From the NCBI GenBank assembly GCA_011742915.1, contig JAAQTN010000001.1:186001-250000 (forward strand): a DNA stretch of 64,000 nucleotides. The letters are read 5' to 3'. The notes beneath the pieces are model-generated. The model did not search any database. It was not told where the DNA came from and worked only from the letters and a program-made list of their open reading frames with translations. Of this stretch, positions 35,449-44,338 are shown piece by piece (position 1 is the first letter of the stretch; the number at the start of each line of letters is the position of its first letter). The stretch is from Billgrantia desiderata. GTDB taxonomy: Bacteria; Pseudomonadota; Gammaproteobacteria; Pseudomonadales; Halomonadaceae. Made by a program: the position numbers and the translations under genes.

Positions 35449-35553
35449 TCAGCGTGTGAGCCACAGGCCGACGAAGATGGCAACGGTCACGGTGACGAAG
35501 AACACACGGTTGCGCGTGCGAGTATCGCGCGGGGGGCGAGGGGAGCGAGGCAT
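35449..35553 (-). CDS. 34-residue single-helix membrane peptide upstream of the AEC gene
   Basis: A small open frame: basic N-terminus MPRSPRPPRDTRTRNR followed by one hydrophobic segment (VFFVTVTVAIFVGLWLT) and stop. GGAG lies 8 bases before its ATG, and its TGA is one base before the AEC start codon, which is typical of coupled genes. Not recognised. It may be a small partner or stabiliser of the transporter, or a translation-coupling leader. Confidence 0.5.
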   Translation of the reverse strand: MPRSPRPPRDTRTRNRVFFVTVTVAIFVGLWLTR

Positions 35554-35669
35554 GACGGGACTCCAGAACAGGGCGAACGGTATGAAGCGGAGGTCGACTT
35601 GGCGGAATAGAGTAAACCCGTTAGCCTGCTATCGCCACTGCCGCCCAGCTCCGACTCCGGATTCTCCTC

Positions 35670-36485
35670 ATGACTGAACGTTCCACCGCTTCGCGACCGC
35701 GCCTGGTCTTCGCTCACGCCAACGGTTTTCCCGGCATGAGCTACCGTAGCCTGCTGGCTCCCTTGCATGAGCGTTTCGACATTCACCCCGTCGACCGCCT
35801 GGGCCATCATCCCGACTACCCGGTCGGTGCCAACTGGCTGGCGCTGCGCGACGAGCTGCTCGAGCACGTGCTCGACGATGAGAGTCCTGTGATCGGCGTG
35901 GGGCACTCCATGGGCGGCGTGCTGATGGCCATGGCGGCGGAGCATGCGCCGCAGCGCTTTCGCTGCGTGGTGATGCTCGACCCGCCGCTGATGCTGGGGC
36001 TCGATGCCTGGAGCATGAAGGTCGCCAAGCGCTTCGGCTTCGTCGACCGGGTCACCCCGGCGGGCAAGAGTCACGGTCGCCGGGCCTCCTGGCCCGACCG
36101 TGAGGCGATGGCCAATCATTTGCGCCGTCGCGGTCTGTTCCGCCGTTTCACCCCCGAAGCCCTGTACGACTATGTGGAGGGCGGCACTCGGCTGCGTGAC
36201 GACGGTGCCGCCGAACTGATCTACGACCCGGCGATCGAGACCGAGATCTTCCGCAATCTGCCCGATCATCTGACACGTTTGCCGCGCCGGCTCAGGATTC
36301 CTTTCGGCGTGCTGGTCGGCAGCGACTCCGATCTGATCACGCCCAGGCGCCGCCGCCGGCTGGCTGCCCACGGCATTCCGCTGGCGCCGGTGCCGGGTAC
36401 CCACATGTTCCCCATGGAGCACCCCGAGGAGACGCGGCAGGCGCTGCTGGCGATGCTCGACCGACTGCTGGAGGGCGAGGCATGA
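35670..36485 (+). CDS. Alpha/beta-fold hydrolase
   Basis: 271 residues. The nucleophile elbow is GHS80MGG and an oxyanion segment HANGFPG lies near the N-terminus; a late His is in PGTHMFPMEHPEE. Members hydrolyse esters or related bonds; the substrate is unknown. It overlaps the next hydrolase gene by 4 bases, and a patatin gene follows, so this could be a lipid or ester degradation operon. Confidence 0.82.
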   Translation: MTERSTASRPRLVFAHANGFPGMSYRSLLAPLHERFDIHPVDRLGHHPDYPVGANWLALRDELLEHVLDDESPVIGVGHSMGGVLMAMAAEHAPQRFRCVVMLDPPLMLGLDAWSMKVAKRFGFVDRVTPAGKSHGRRASWPDREAMANHLRRRGLFRRFTPEALYDYVEGGTRLRDDGAAELIYDPAIETEIFRNLPDHLTRLPRRLRIPFGVLVGSDSDLITPRRRRRLAAHGIPLAPVPGTHMFPMEHPEETRQALLAMLDRLLEGEA

Positions 36486-37363
36486 GCGAGGCGCAACCCC
36501 TGACCCTGGCCGGCGGTCGCCTGGCGGCACTCGCCTGGGGCGAGCCGAGCGCCCCCACCTGGCTGGCACTGCACGGCTGGCTGGACAACGCCGCGAGCTT
36601 CTCCCGCCTGGCGCCGCTGCTGTGCGCAAGGCTCGGCGTGCGCATCGTGGCGCTGGACTTCTCCGGCCACGGCCACTCGCAGCATGGCGCGGGCGACTAC
36701 GCCCTGTGGGACTACTGCCACGACTTGCTGGATGCTGCCGACGAGCTGGACCTCGAGCGCGTGAGCGTGCTGGCGCACTCCATGGGGGCGGGAGTGGCCT
36801 GTCTCACCGCAGCGGCGCTGCCGGAGCGCATCGAGCGACTGGTCCTGATCGATGGTCTGGGTGCCGTGACCACGCCTGCCGAGGAGAGCGCCGCTCAACT
36901 GCGCAAGGGATTGCGTGCCGCCAGACGCCCGAGGTCGGCGTCGCCGCGCTATCCTGATAGCAGTACCGCCGTGGCGGCACGTGTGGCCGGTGGCGTGACA
37001 CCGATCGATGCCGAAACCGCGACGCCGCTGGTGGAGCGTAACCTGATGCGTGAGAGCGACGGTCACGTGCGTCTGCGTACCGATGGCAGGCTGCTGTGGC
37101 CTTCACCGCTGCGCCTGAGTCCGGAGCAGGTGTTGGCCCTGCTCGGCGCGATCCAGGCGCCGGTGCTGTTGATCGAGGGCGAGAAGGGCATACTGGCCGA
37201 ACGTGAGAACGCCCAGGCGGCGCGTGCGGCAGTCCCTCACCTGACGCGACACGTATTGCCGGGCGGGCACCATCTGCACCTGGAGCCCGCCAACGTGGCC
37301 GCGGTGGCGCGAGCCATCGAGACGTGGCTGGAACCGCGTCGAACATGTTCCCGGGAGAGGTGA
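36482..37363 (+). CDS. Alpha/beta-fold hydrolase, second of pair
   Basis: 293 residues. LHGWLDNAASF near the start, the nucleophile elbow AHS100MGA and a late His in LPGGHHLHLE are the parts of the catalytic machinery that can be seen. Similar to the serine hydrolases of the MhpC/BioH superfamily. Coupled by a 4-base overlap to the preceding gene; a patatin gene starts 1 base after its stop. Substrate unknown. Confidence 0.82.
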   Translation: MSEAQPLTLAGGRLAALAWGEPSAPTWLALHGWLDNAASFSRLAPLLCARLGVRIVALDFSGHGHSQHGAGDYALWDYCHDLLDAADELDLERVSVLAHSMGAGVACLTAAALPERIERLVLIDGLGAVTTPAEESAAQLRKGLRAARRPRSASPRYPDSSTAVAARVAGGVTPIDAETATPLVERNLMRESDGHVRLRTDGRLLWPSPLRLSPEQVLALLGAIQAPVLLIEGEKGILAERENAQAARAAVPHLTRHVLPGGHHLHLEPANVAAVARAIETWLEPRRTCSRER

Positions 37364-37364
37364 G

Positions 37365-38426
37365 ATGAGCAGCAGTCAGGCGGTGGAACAGGGCAAGCGC
37401 GTGGCGCTTACGCTGGGCAGCGGCGGGGCGCGCGGCTACGCCCATATCGGCGTGATCGAGGTGCTCGAGGCGCGGGGCTACGAGATCGCCGCCATTTCCG
37501 GCTGCTCCATGGGTGCGGTCATCGCCGGCGTTCATGCCGCGGGTCAGCTCGAGGCCTATCGCGACTGGGTCTGCAAGCTCGACTACTTCGACGTGCTCAA
37601 GCTGGTCGACGTCACCTGGAGCCCGATGGGGGCGATGCGGGCCAGCAAGGTCATGAGCAAGCTCGAGGAGCTCATCGGCGACATCCAGATCGAGGAGCTG
37701 CCGATCCCGTTGACCACCGTCGCCACCGATCTGGCGCGACAGCGGGAGGTGTGGTTCCAGTCGGGTCCGCTGCTGCGTGCGATCCGTGCTTCCATCGCCA
37801 TACCGGGCGTCATCACCCCGGTGCACATCGGCGACAGCACCCTGGTCGACGGCGGCCTGCTCAACCCGCTGCCGATCACACCGACGGTATCGTCCCATGC
37901 CGACATGATGCTGGCCGTCAACGTGACCGCTCACAGCGCCCGACCGGTGACGCTGAACGATCTGATGCCCACCGAAGAACAGGAGATGGTGGAAGCGCAG
38001 GCCGTGGCCAAGGGCTGGATGGACGTGCGTGGCGCCACGCGCTGGCTGTTCGAAGGATTCGGCGCCGCGGAGCAGGAGGCCGCTGCGGCGGACGGCAAGA
38101 GCGTGCGCGCGTCCAATGGGCGACGGGCCTGGGGCCGGCTCGACATGATCCTGGCCTCGTTCGACATCACCCAGGCCTCGCTGGCCAAGTACAAGATCGC
38201 GGGCTATCCCCCCGACGTGTTGATCGAGGTGCCCAAGACGGTGTGCGGGGCCTTCGAGTTCCACCGCGCCGAGGCGCTGATTCGCCTGGGGCGCCATCTG
38301 GCCATGGAGGCGCTGGACCGCTACGAGGGGCGCACGCAGAGCGGCCACGGCGGCTCGGGAGGCATCATCGTCGAGCCGCCGCAGATGCCCGCCGAGCGCG
38401 AATCGGGCGGAGGCCAGGCAAGCTAG
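37365..38426 (+). CDS. Patatin-like phospholipase (RssA-like)
   Basis: 353 residues. The oxyanion loop GSGGARGYAHIG, the nucleophile GCS48MG and the D162-G-G of VDGGLLNP form the patatin catalytic dyad. It should release fatty acids from lipids at the membrane. Third gene of the hydrolase operon. It overlaps the end of smrB on the other strand by 4 bases. Confidence 0.9.
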   Translation: MSSSQAVEQGKRVALTLGSGGARGYAHIGVIEVLEARGYEIAAISGCSMGAVIAGVHAAGQLEAYRDWVCKLDYFDVLKLVDVTWSPMGAMRASKVMSKLEELIGDIQIEELPIPLTTVATDLARQREVWFQSGPLLRAIRASIAIPGVITPVHIGDSTLVDGGLLNPLPITPTVSSHADMMLAVNVTAHSARPVTLNDLMPTEEQEMVEAQAVAKGWMDVRGATRWLFEGFGAAEQEAAAADGKSVRASNGRRAWGRLDMILASFDITQASLAKYKIAGYPPDVLIEVPKTVCGAFEFHRAEALIRLGRHLAMEALDRYEGRTQSGHGGSGGIIVEPPQMPAERESGGGQAS

Positions 38427-39001
38427 AAGGCTTGCCCACGGCGACGCAGCAGCACGTAGACGGCACCGGTACCTCCATCGCTTTCCTTGGCCGAGCAGAA
38501 GGCCAGCACCGTCGGCCATTCGCGCAGCCAGGCGTTGACGTGACTCTTGATCACCGGGTAATCCGCCGTGCTGCCCCACGCCTTGCCGTGAACTACCAGC
38601 ACGCAGCGCATGCGGCTGCCCACCGCTTCCTTGAGAAAGCCTTCCAGCTCCAGGCGCGCCTCGTCGAGGCTGTAGCCGTGCAGGTCCAACCCTGCCTCCC
38701 AGGCGATCTGGCCGCGCTTCAGCTGGCTGCGGGTGCGGTAGGGCAGGTCGGGCAGGGCGAAGTCGAGGAATTCCGAAGGGCGCACCGGCTCCACGCGACC
38801 GTCGCTGGTGCGGCTGGCGCTCTCCGTCGTGTCGGCGGCCACCGCCGCTGCGCGACGTTCCGCCGCCGCCGGGTCGCGACGTTTGGGCCGCCCCGGGTCG
38901 GCACGATTGATGGCGATGCGGCGCACGCCGGCCTCGCGCAGCGCCTGGCGAAAGGCGTTGCTGTCGTCGTCATCGTCGTCGGGCGGGCGGCGTTGGCTCA
39001 T
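38423..39001 (-). CDS. smrB: Smr-domain endonuclease SmrB
   Basis: 192 residues. An acidic N-terminus is followed by the Smr domain from about residue 105: LDLHGYSLDEAR, VLVVHGKAWGS, VNAWLREWPTVLAF and AVYVLLRR. SmrB in E. coli cuts mRNA between collided ribosomes. The divergent position next to prmB-aroC is the same as in E. coli (yfcN), which supports the symbol. Start 39001 is the Met of MSQRRPPDDDD. Confidence 0.88.
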   Translation of the reverse strand: MSQRRPPDDDDDDSNAFRQALREAGVRRIAINRADPGRPKRRDPAAAERRAAAVAADTTESASRTSDGRVEPVRPSEFLDFALPDLPYRTRSQLKRGQIAWEAGLDLHGYSLDEARLELEGFLKEAVGSRMRCVLVVHGKAWGSTADYPVIKSHVNAWLREWPTVLAFCSAKESDGGTGAVYVLLRRRGQAF

Positions 39002-39119
39002 GCGGGGCTCGGGTGGTGTCGTCGAGCGGCCAGTATAACGGCCTGAGCGCGGCTGTGAACCGCCTGTCGCCACGGGTACAATCGGGACATCGAACCCAAC
39101 CGACTGTGCAGGACCTTTC

Positions 39120-40070
39120 GTGGCCAACTCCACCGATTCCCGCTCGACCCTGACTCTGGACGACGAGGCGCTATGTCGCGACCTCCATACGCTGCGCGAC
39201 TACCTGCGCTGGGCCGCCAGCGAATTTCACCTGGCCGGCTTGCACCACGGCCATGGTACCGACTCCCCCTGGGACGAAGCCGTGGCGCTGACGCTGGGCG
39301 CCCTGCACCTGCCCTGGAACGTCGACCCGGCGGTGCTCGACGCACGCCTGCTCCCCGTGGAGCGAGCGCGTATCGTCGCGCTGGTGCGTGAGCGCATCAC
39401 CTCGCGTCGGCCGCTACCCTATCTGCTGGGCGAGGCATTTTTCGCCGGCTTTGCCTTCGATGTCGACGAGCGGGTGCTGATCCCACGTTCTCCCATCGCC
39501 GAGCTGATCGAGAGCGGCTTCGCCGCCTGGTTCCCCGAGGAGCCGCCGGCGCGGGTGCTGGACCTGTGCACCGGCTCGGGCTGCATCGGCATCGCCACGG
39601 CGCTGCACCTGCCCACCTGTGAGGTGGATCTTTCCGACGTCAGCACCGACGCCCTGGCCGTGGCCAGACAGAACATCCAGCGCCACGACCTGGGTGTGCG
39701 GGCGCGGGCGGTGCTCTCCGACCTGTTCGAGGGACTGGCCGGTCAGCGCTACGACCTGATCGTCTCCAACCCGCCCTACGTGGATGCCCGCGACCTTGCC
39801 ACCATGCCCGCCGAATATCGTCACGAGCCGGCGCTGGCACTCGGCGCCGGGGCCGACGGCCTCGACATCGTGCGCCGTATCCTGCGCGAAGCGCGGCGTT
39901 ACCTGACCGATCACGGCGTGTTGATCGTCGAGGTCGGCAACTCCGACCGTCATCTGGAAGCGGCCTTCCCCGAGGTACCTTTCCTGTGGCTCGACTTCGA
40001 GCGCGGCGGGCAGGGCGTGTTCGCCCTCACCGCCGCAGAACTCGACGCCCATGCGGCGTCCTTCGCCTGA
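39120..40070 (+). CDS. prmB: Ribosomal protein uL3 glutamine methyltransferase
   Basis: 316 residues from a GTG start. The SAM-binding motif [14 protein letters not shown] and the catalytic NPPY are visible, and the N-terminal helical region matches PrmB rather than PrmC. It methylates a glutamine of ribosomal protein L3. It lies 30 bases ahead of aroC, the usual order. Confidence 0.93.
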   Translation: MANSTDSRSTLTLDDEALCRDLHTLRDYLRWAASEFHLAGLHHGHGTDSPWDEAVALTLGALHLPWNVDPAVLDARLLPVERARIVALVRERITSRRPLPYLLGEAFFAGFAFDVDERVLIPRSPIAELIESGFAAWFPEEPPARVLDLCTGSGCIGIATALHLPTCEVDLSDVSTDALAVARQNIQRHDLGVRARAVLSDLFEGLAGQRYDLIVSNPPYVDARDLATMPAEYRHEPALALGAGADGLDIVRRILREARRYLTDHGVLIVEVGNSDRHLEAAFPEVPFLWLDFERGGQGVFALTAAELDAHAASFA

Positions 40071-40100
40071 TCCAACCACACGATATCGGGAGGCACGCCC

Positions 40101-41186
40101 ATGTCCGGCAATACCTTTGGCAAGCTGTTCACCGTTACCACCTTCGGCGAGAGCCACGGCCCGGCGCTGGGCGCCATCGTCGACGGCTGCCCACCGGGGC
40201 TGCCGCTCAGCGAAGCCGATCTGCAGCACGACCTCGACCGTCGTCGTCCCGGTACCTCGCGGCATACCACCCAGCGTCGCGAGCCCGATCAGGTGCGCAT
40301 TCTCTCCGGGGTGTTCGAGGGCGTGACCACCGGCACGCCCATTGGCCTGCTGATCGAGAACACCGACCAGCGCTCCAAGGATTACGGCAACATCAAGGAC
40401 CAGTTCCGTCCCGCCCACGCCGACTACACCTACCACCACAAGTACGGCATCCGCGACTCTCGCGGCGGCGGCCGTTCCAGCGCCCGGGAAACCGCCATGC
40501 GCGTGGCCGCCGGCGCCATCGCCAAGAAGTACCTGGCCGGCCAGGGCATCAGCGTGCGCGGCTACATGAGTCAGCTCGGCCCGCTGGAGATCGCCTTCAA
40601 GCAGTGGGAGTCGGTCGACGACAATCCCTTCTTCTGTCCCGACCCCGAGCGGGTGCCCGAACTCGAGGCCTTCATGGATCAGCTGCGCCGCGACCAGGAC
40701 TCGGTGGGTGCCAAGATCACCGTGGTGGCCGAAGGACTGCCGCCGGGACTGGGCGAGCCGGTGTTCGATCGCCTGGATGCCGATCTGGCCCACGCCCTGA
40801 TGAGCATCAATGCGGTGAAGGGGGTGGAGATCGGTGATGGCTTTGCCGCGGTGGCGCAGCGTGGCAGCGAGCACCGCGACGAGATGACCCCCGAGGGGTT
40901 TCTCTCCAACCATGCCGGCGGCGTGCTCGGCGGCATCTCCTCGGGGCAGCCGTTGATTGCACATCTGGCGCTCAAGCCCACTTCCAGCATCACCCTGCCC
41001 GGGCGCAGCATCGACGTGCACGGCAACCCGGTCGAGGTGGTGACCAAGGGGCGCCACGACCCTTGCGTAGGCATCCGCGCCACGCCCATCGCCGAGGCAA
41101 TGATGGCGCTGACGCTGATGGATCACCTGCTGCGTCACCGGGCGCAGAATGGTGACGTGAGGGTCGCGACGCCGGTCTTGCGTTGA
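40101..41186 (+). CDS. aroC: Chorismate synthase
   Basis: 361 residues. Signatures include [39 protein letters not shown] and the end [10 protein letters not shown]. It removes phosphate from EPSP to make chorismate, using reduced FMN. Chorismate feeds the trpE product at the other end of the window, though the genes are not linked. Follows prmB. Confidence 0.97.
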   Translation: MSGNTFGKLFTVTTFGESHGPALGAIVDGCPPGLPLSEADLQHDLDRRRPGTSRHTTQRREPDQVRILSGVFEGVTTGTPIGLLIENTDQRSKDYGNIKDQFRPAHADYTYHHKYGIRDSRGGGRSSARETAMRVAAGAIAKKYLAGQGISVRGYMSQLGPLEIAFKQWESVDDNPFFCPDPERVPELEAFMDQLRRDQDSVGAKITVVAEGLPPGLGEPVFDRLDADLAHALMSINAVKGVEIGDGFAAVAQRGSEHRDEMTPEGFLSNHAGGVLGGISSGQPLIAHLALKPTSSITLPGRSIDVHGNPVEVVTKGRHDPCVGIRATPIAEAMMALTLMDHLLRHRAQNGDVRVATPVLR

Positions 41187-41261
41187 GGAGCGTCGGCAGC
41201 GGGGGCGTTGCGTCTGGAGCCGAGTTGCTACACTGAGAGCACACTGAAGCAGAGATGAGCC

Positions 41262-41645
41262 ATGAAGATAAACGTCGAGTTCGACCTGACGCCCGAGGAG
41301 TTTCGTCGTGCCCTGGGCCTGCCCGATGTGGAAGCCTTTCAGCAGGAGCTGCTCAACCGGATCCAGAAGCAGATGGAGTCCGGCGTCGAGGGTTACGACC
41401 CAATGAGCCTGATGAAACCTTTCCTGCAGCAGGGCTTTACCCAGGACATGAGCCAGGGGCTCTCCCAGGGGCTGGCCAGCTTCGGCACCTACCAGCAGAT
41501 GATGCTCGACATGCTGCGCCAAGCGGGAAGCTCGATGGGCAAGGCGGCGCAGGAGCCGGCGGAGGCTGAACCCAAGCGTGCGGAGAAGTCGGCTGGCAAG
41601 ACGGGAGCGGCCGAGGCGCGCTCGCGCTCTCGGCGTTCGGAGTAG
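41262..41645 (+). CDS. DUF6489-type small protein upstream of the PHA genes
   Basis: 127 residues. The start MKINVEFDLTPEEFRRALGLPDV resembles the DUF6489 family; the middle is a Met/Gln-rich amphipathic region and the tail is basic and Ala-rich. Phasin-like surface properties and the place just ahead of a phasin gene suggest a granule-associated protein, but this is inference. The family name is from memory and not searched. Confidence 0.65.
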   Translation: MKINVEFDLTPEEFRRALGLPDVEAFQQELLNRIQKQMESGVEGYDPMSLMKPFLQQGFTQDMSQGLSQGLASFGTYQQMMLDMLRQAGSSMGKAAQEPAEAEPKRAEKSAGKTGAAEARSRSRRSE

Positions 41646-41852
41646 CTGGCGTCGGGAGAGCGTTCTTCGTTCTGCGGAAGTGGAAGGGTGTTGCAGTGAG
41701 AGCCTGGTCAGGCTACGATTTGTGCGGTGCAGCATGAGTGCCGCCTAAGGTCGCGCCCGGCGTTTTACGTTGGGCATCCTGGGTGGCCGAAGACTGGCCG
41801 ATACCGGTGCGCGCTGCTCCCCGCATGTTCACGGTCCACAGGAGGTTGCCCC
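41646..41852 (+). promoter_or_regulatory. Phasin promoter region
   Basis: 207 bases without a gene. A TGC/GCA-rich stretch, TGTGCGGTGCAGCATG (41721-41736), resembles PhaR/PhbF-type sites seen before phasin genes. A strong ribosome site AGGAGG ends the region. I cannot place the -35 and -10 with confidence. Confidence 0.3.
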
Positions 41853-42299
41853 ATGCAGGACAAGATGCTCGATGAATTCAATCAGCAGACGCGGCGGTTC
41901 TTCGAACCCATGCGCAAGCTCAACTCGCTGATGCTCGGCAATATGGAGAAGATGACCGAGTACCAGCTCGAGGCGATGAAGCGCTACAGCCAGATGGGCA
42001 CCGAGCGCATGCGCAGCGCTTCCGAGATTCGCGATGCCCAGGACCTGCAGGCGTTCGGTGCCCAGCAGGCCGAGATGATGAGCGAACTCTCGCGGCAGAT
42101 GATGGAAGATGCCCAGGCGCTGGGCGAAATGAGTCAGCAGTTCCGCGCCGAGCTGGAGCAACTGTTCGGCGAGGTCAGTCAGGAGCTGAGCGATACGGCC
42201 AAGCAGGCGGAAGCGAGTGCCAAGCCGGCCGCATCGGGCAAAACCGACGCTCCGGCCAAGTCCGACGCTCCGGCCAAGGCCACGTCGCGCAAGAGCTGA
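41853..42299 (+). CDS. Phasin (PHA granule surface protein)
   Basis: 148 residues. Helical amphipathic protein starting MQDKMLDEFNQQTRRFFEP with regular Met/Gln-rich heptads and a low-complexity tail with repeats of the type KTDAPAKSDAPAK, as in PhaP phasins. It coats polyhydroxyalkanoate granules. AGGAGG precedes the ATG. The next gene is the PHA synthase. Confidence 0.85.
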   Translation: MQDKMLDEFNQQTRRFFEPMRKLNSLMLGNMEKMTEYQLEAMKRYSQMGTERMRSASEIRDAQDLQAFGAQQAEMMSELSRQMMEDAQALGEMSQQFRAELEQLFGEVSQELSDTAKQAEASAKPAASGKTDAPAKSDAPAKATSRKS

Positions 42300-42428
42300 A
42301 AGCCATTCGACCGCTTCGGGGTCGGCTCTCGCCGACCTCTCCACGGAGCTGATGTCTCGCTCCGTGGAGGCGCTCGGTCGGGCGCGCGCATCGAATCGAA
42401 GAAGAAGGTTCTCATATAGGAGAGGGCG

Positions 42429-44267
42429 ATGCAGTCAGGGGACGAGGTTTTCTCCCAGGCCGAACTGGAAGAGTGGAACGAGCAGCTCAAGGAGATGGGG
42501 CAGCACTACCAGGCCCTGATGCAGGAACTGCTCGAGCGCATGGCGCCCGACGCGGCCGCCGACTCCATTCAGGCCGACATGCGCGAGGCCTTCCAGGCCG
42601 GCGCCGAGTCGCTGATGCGCAATCCTCAACTGCTGTGGCAGACCCAGGCGCGCCTCATCCAGGATCAGTACCAACTGTGGCAGCAGGGCCTGCAGGCGCT
42701 GAGCGGGAATCTGGGCGAGCCGCTGGTGGTGCCGCCCAAGAACGACCGGCGCTTCAAGGACGAGGCCTGGCAGCAGGAGCCGTTCTACCGCGCCATCCTG
42801 CAGCAGTACCTGTTGTTCTCCGGCGCCGTGGAAGAGCTCGTCGAGCAGCTCGACGGCCTGCCCGAGAAGCAGAAGCGCAACCTGGCGTTCTATGCCCGCC
42901 AGCTGGTCAATGCCATGGCACCGACCAACTTCGTCACCACCAACCCCGAGGTGATGCGCCGTACCCTGGAGACCAAGGGCCAGAACCTGATCGAAGGGCT
43001 GGCTCAGCTGCGCCGCGACCTGGCCAACTCGGCCGACGGGCTCAACGTGGCCATGACCGACCGCAGCGCCTTCGAGATCGGGCGCAACATCGCCGTGACG
43101 CCCGGCTACGTGGTCTACGAGAACGAGCTGATCCAACTGATCCAGTACACGCCGACCACCGACACGGTGTTCAAGACGCCGCTGCTCGTCGTGCCGCCCT
43201 GGATCAACAAGTACTACATCCTCGACCTGCGTCAGGACAATTCGCTGGTCAAGTGGTTGGTGGACCAGGGCCACACCGTGTTCCTGATCTCCTGGCGCAA
43301 CCCGGGCCCCGCGCAGCGCGATCTGACCTGGGCCGACTACATGCAGATGGGCCCGGTCGCCGCCATGGAGGCCATCGAGCAGGCCTGTGGCGAGAAGTCG
43401 GTCAACCTGCTCAGCTACTGCATCGGCGGCACCCTGACCGCGTCCACCGTGGCCTACCTCACCAGCACCCGGCGTGGGCGCAAGGTCAAGTCGGTCACCT
43501 ACATGGCTACGCTGCAGGACTTCCGCGATCCCGGCGAGCTCGGCGTGCTGCTCAGCGAGCCGATCCTGGAGGGAATCGAGGCGCGCATGGAGCAGGACGG
43601 CTATCTCGATGGCCGCTCCATGGCCTATACCTTCAACCTGCTGCGCGAGAACGACCTGTTCTGGTCCTTCTATGTCAGCAACTACCTGAAGGGCGAGAAT
43701 CCCGCGCCGTTCGACTTGCTCTACTGGAACACCGACGGCACCAACCTGCCGGCCGGTACCCACGGCTGGTACCTGCGCCACATGTATCTGGAGAATCGCC
43801 TGGTGGAACCCGGCGGCATCGAGCTGGACGGGGTCAAGATCGACCTGCGCAAGATCTCCACGCCGAGCTACTTCGTCTCCACCCGCGAGGACCACATCGC
43901 CAAGTGGAACAGCACCTATTACGGCGCGCTGCTGCCCAAGGGGCCGGTCACCTTCGTGCTGGGCGGCTCCGGCCACATTGCTGGCATCGTCAATCCGCCC
44001 GTGCGCAACAAGTACGGCTACTGGACCAACGGCGAGCTGCCCGAGGATCATGAGGCCTGGCTTGCCGGCGCCGAGTTCCACGAGGGCTCCTGGTGGCCTC
44101 ACTGGCAGCAGTGGATGACCGAAGGCGGCTACGCCGATACCGACAAGATGGTACCGGCACGCCAGCCGGGCGAGGGCGAACTCAAGCTGCTGGAGGAGGC
44201 GCCGGGCCGCTACGTGCGCATGACCATTCCCGAGGTGCTGGGTGAGGTACCGGCCAAGGCGGAGTGA
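42429..44267 (+). CDS. phaC: Class I polyhydroxyalkanoate synthase
   Basis: 612 residues. The lipase-like box has the catalytic Cys331 (SYCIGG), with Asp488 (TREDHIAKW) and His516 (GGSGHIAG) completing the triad. The segment PPWINKYYILDL is typical. It polymerises 3-hydroxyacyl-CoA into storage polyester at the granule. It has a GGAG site upstream and is grouped with phasin and the DUF6489 gene. phaA and phaB are not in the window. Confidence 0.95.
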   Translation: MQSGDEVFSQAELEEWNEQLKEMGQHYQALMQELLERMAPDAAADSIQADMREAFQAGAESLMRNPQLLWQTQARLIQDQYQLWQQGLQALSGNLGEPLVVPPKNDRRFKDEAWQQEPFYRAILQQYLLFSGAVEELVEQLDGLPEKQKRNLAFYARQLVNAMAPTNFVTTNPEVMRRTLETKGQNLIEGLAQLRRDLANSADGLNVAMTDRSAFEIGRNIAVTPGYVVYENELIQLIQYTPTTDTVFKTPLLVVPPWINKYYILDLRQDNSLVKWLVDQGHTVFLISWRNPGPAQRDLTWADYMQMGPVAAMEAIEQACGEKSVNLLSYCIGGTLTASTVAYLTSTRRGRKVKSVTYMATLQDFRDPGELGVLLSEPILEGIEARMEQDGYLDGRSMAYTFNLLRENDLFWSFYVSNYLKGENPAPFDLLYWNTDGTNLPAGTHGWYLRHMYLENRLVEPGGIELDGVKIDLRKISTPSYFVSTREDHIAKWNSTYYGALLPKGPVTFVLGGSGHIAGIVNPPVRNKYGYWTNGELPEDHEAWLAGAEFHEGSWWPHWQQWMTEGGYADTDKMVPARQPGEGELKLLEEAPGRYVRMTIPEVLGEVPAKAE

Positions 44268-44288
44268 TCCGGCAAATGCCCAACGCCA

Positions 44289-44312
44289 CGAGGCCCGCTG
44301 ATGCGGGCCTCG
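44289..44312. terminator. Bidirectional terminator between phaC and lnt
   Basis: CGAGGCCCGC (44289-44298), loop TGAT, GCGGGCCTCG (44303-44312), then TCGTTTG. Between converging genes. Confidence 0.85.
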
Positions 44313-44338
44313 TCGTTTGTTGGGTTTTCAGATAGTGC

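Noticed and set aside
36482..38426. Frameshift or fusion between hydrolase and patatin genes
   Set aside because: Each has a complete catalytic set and a clean start and stop; the short spacing is normal operon packing.
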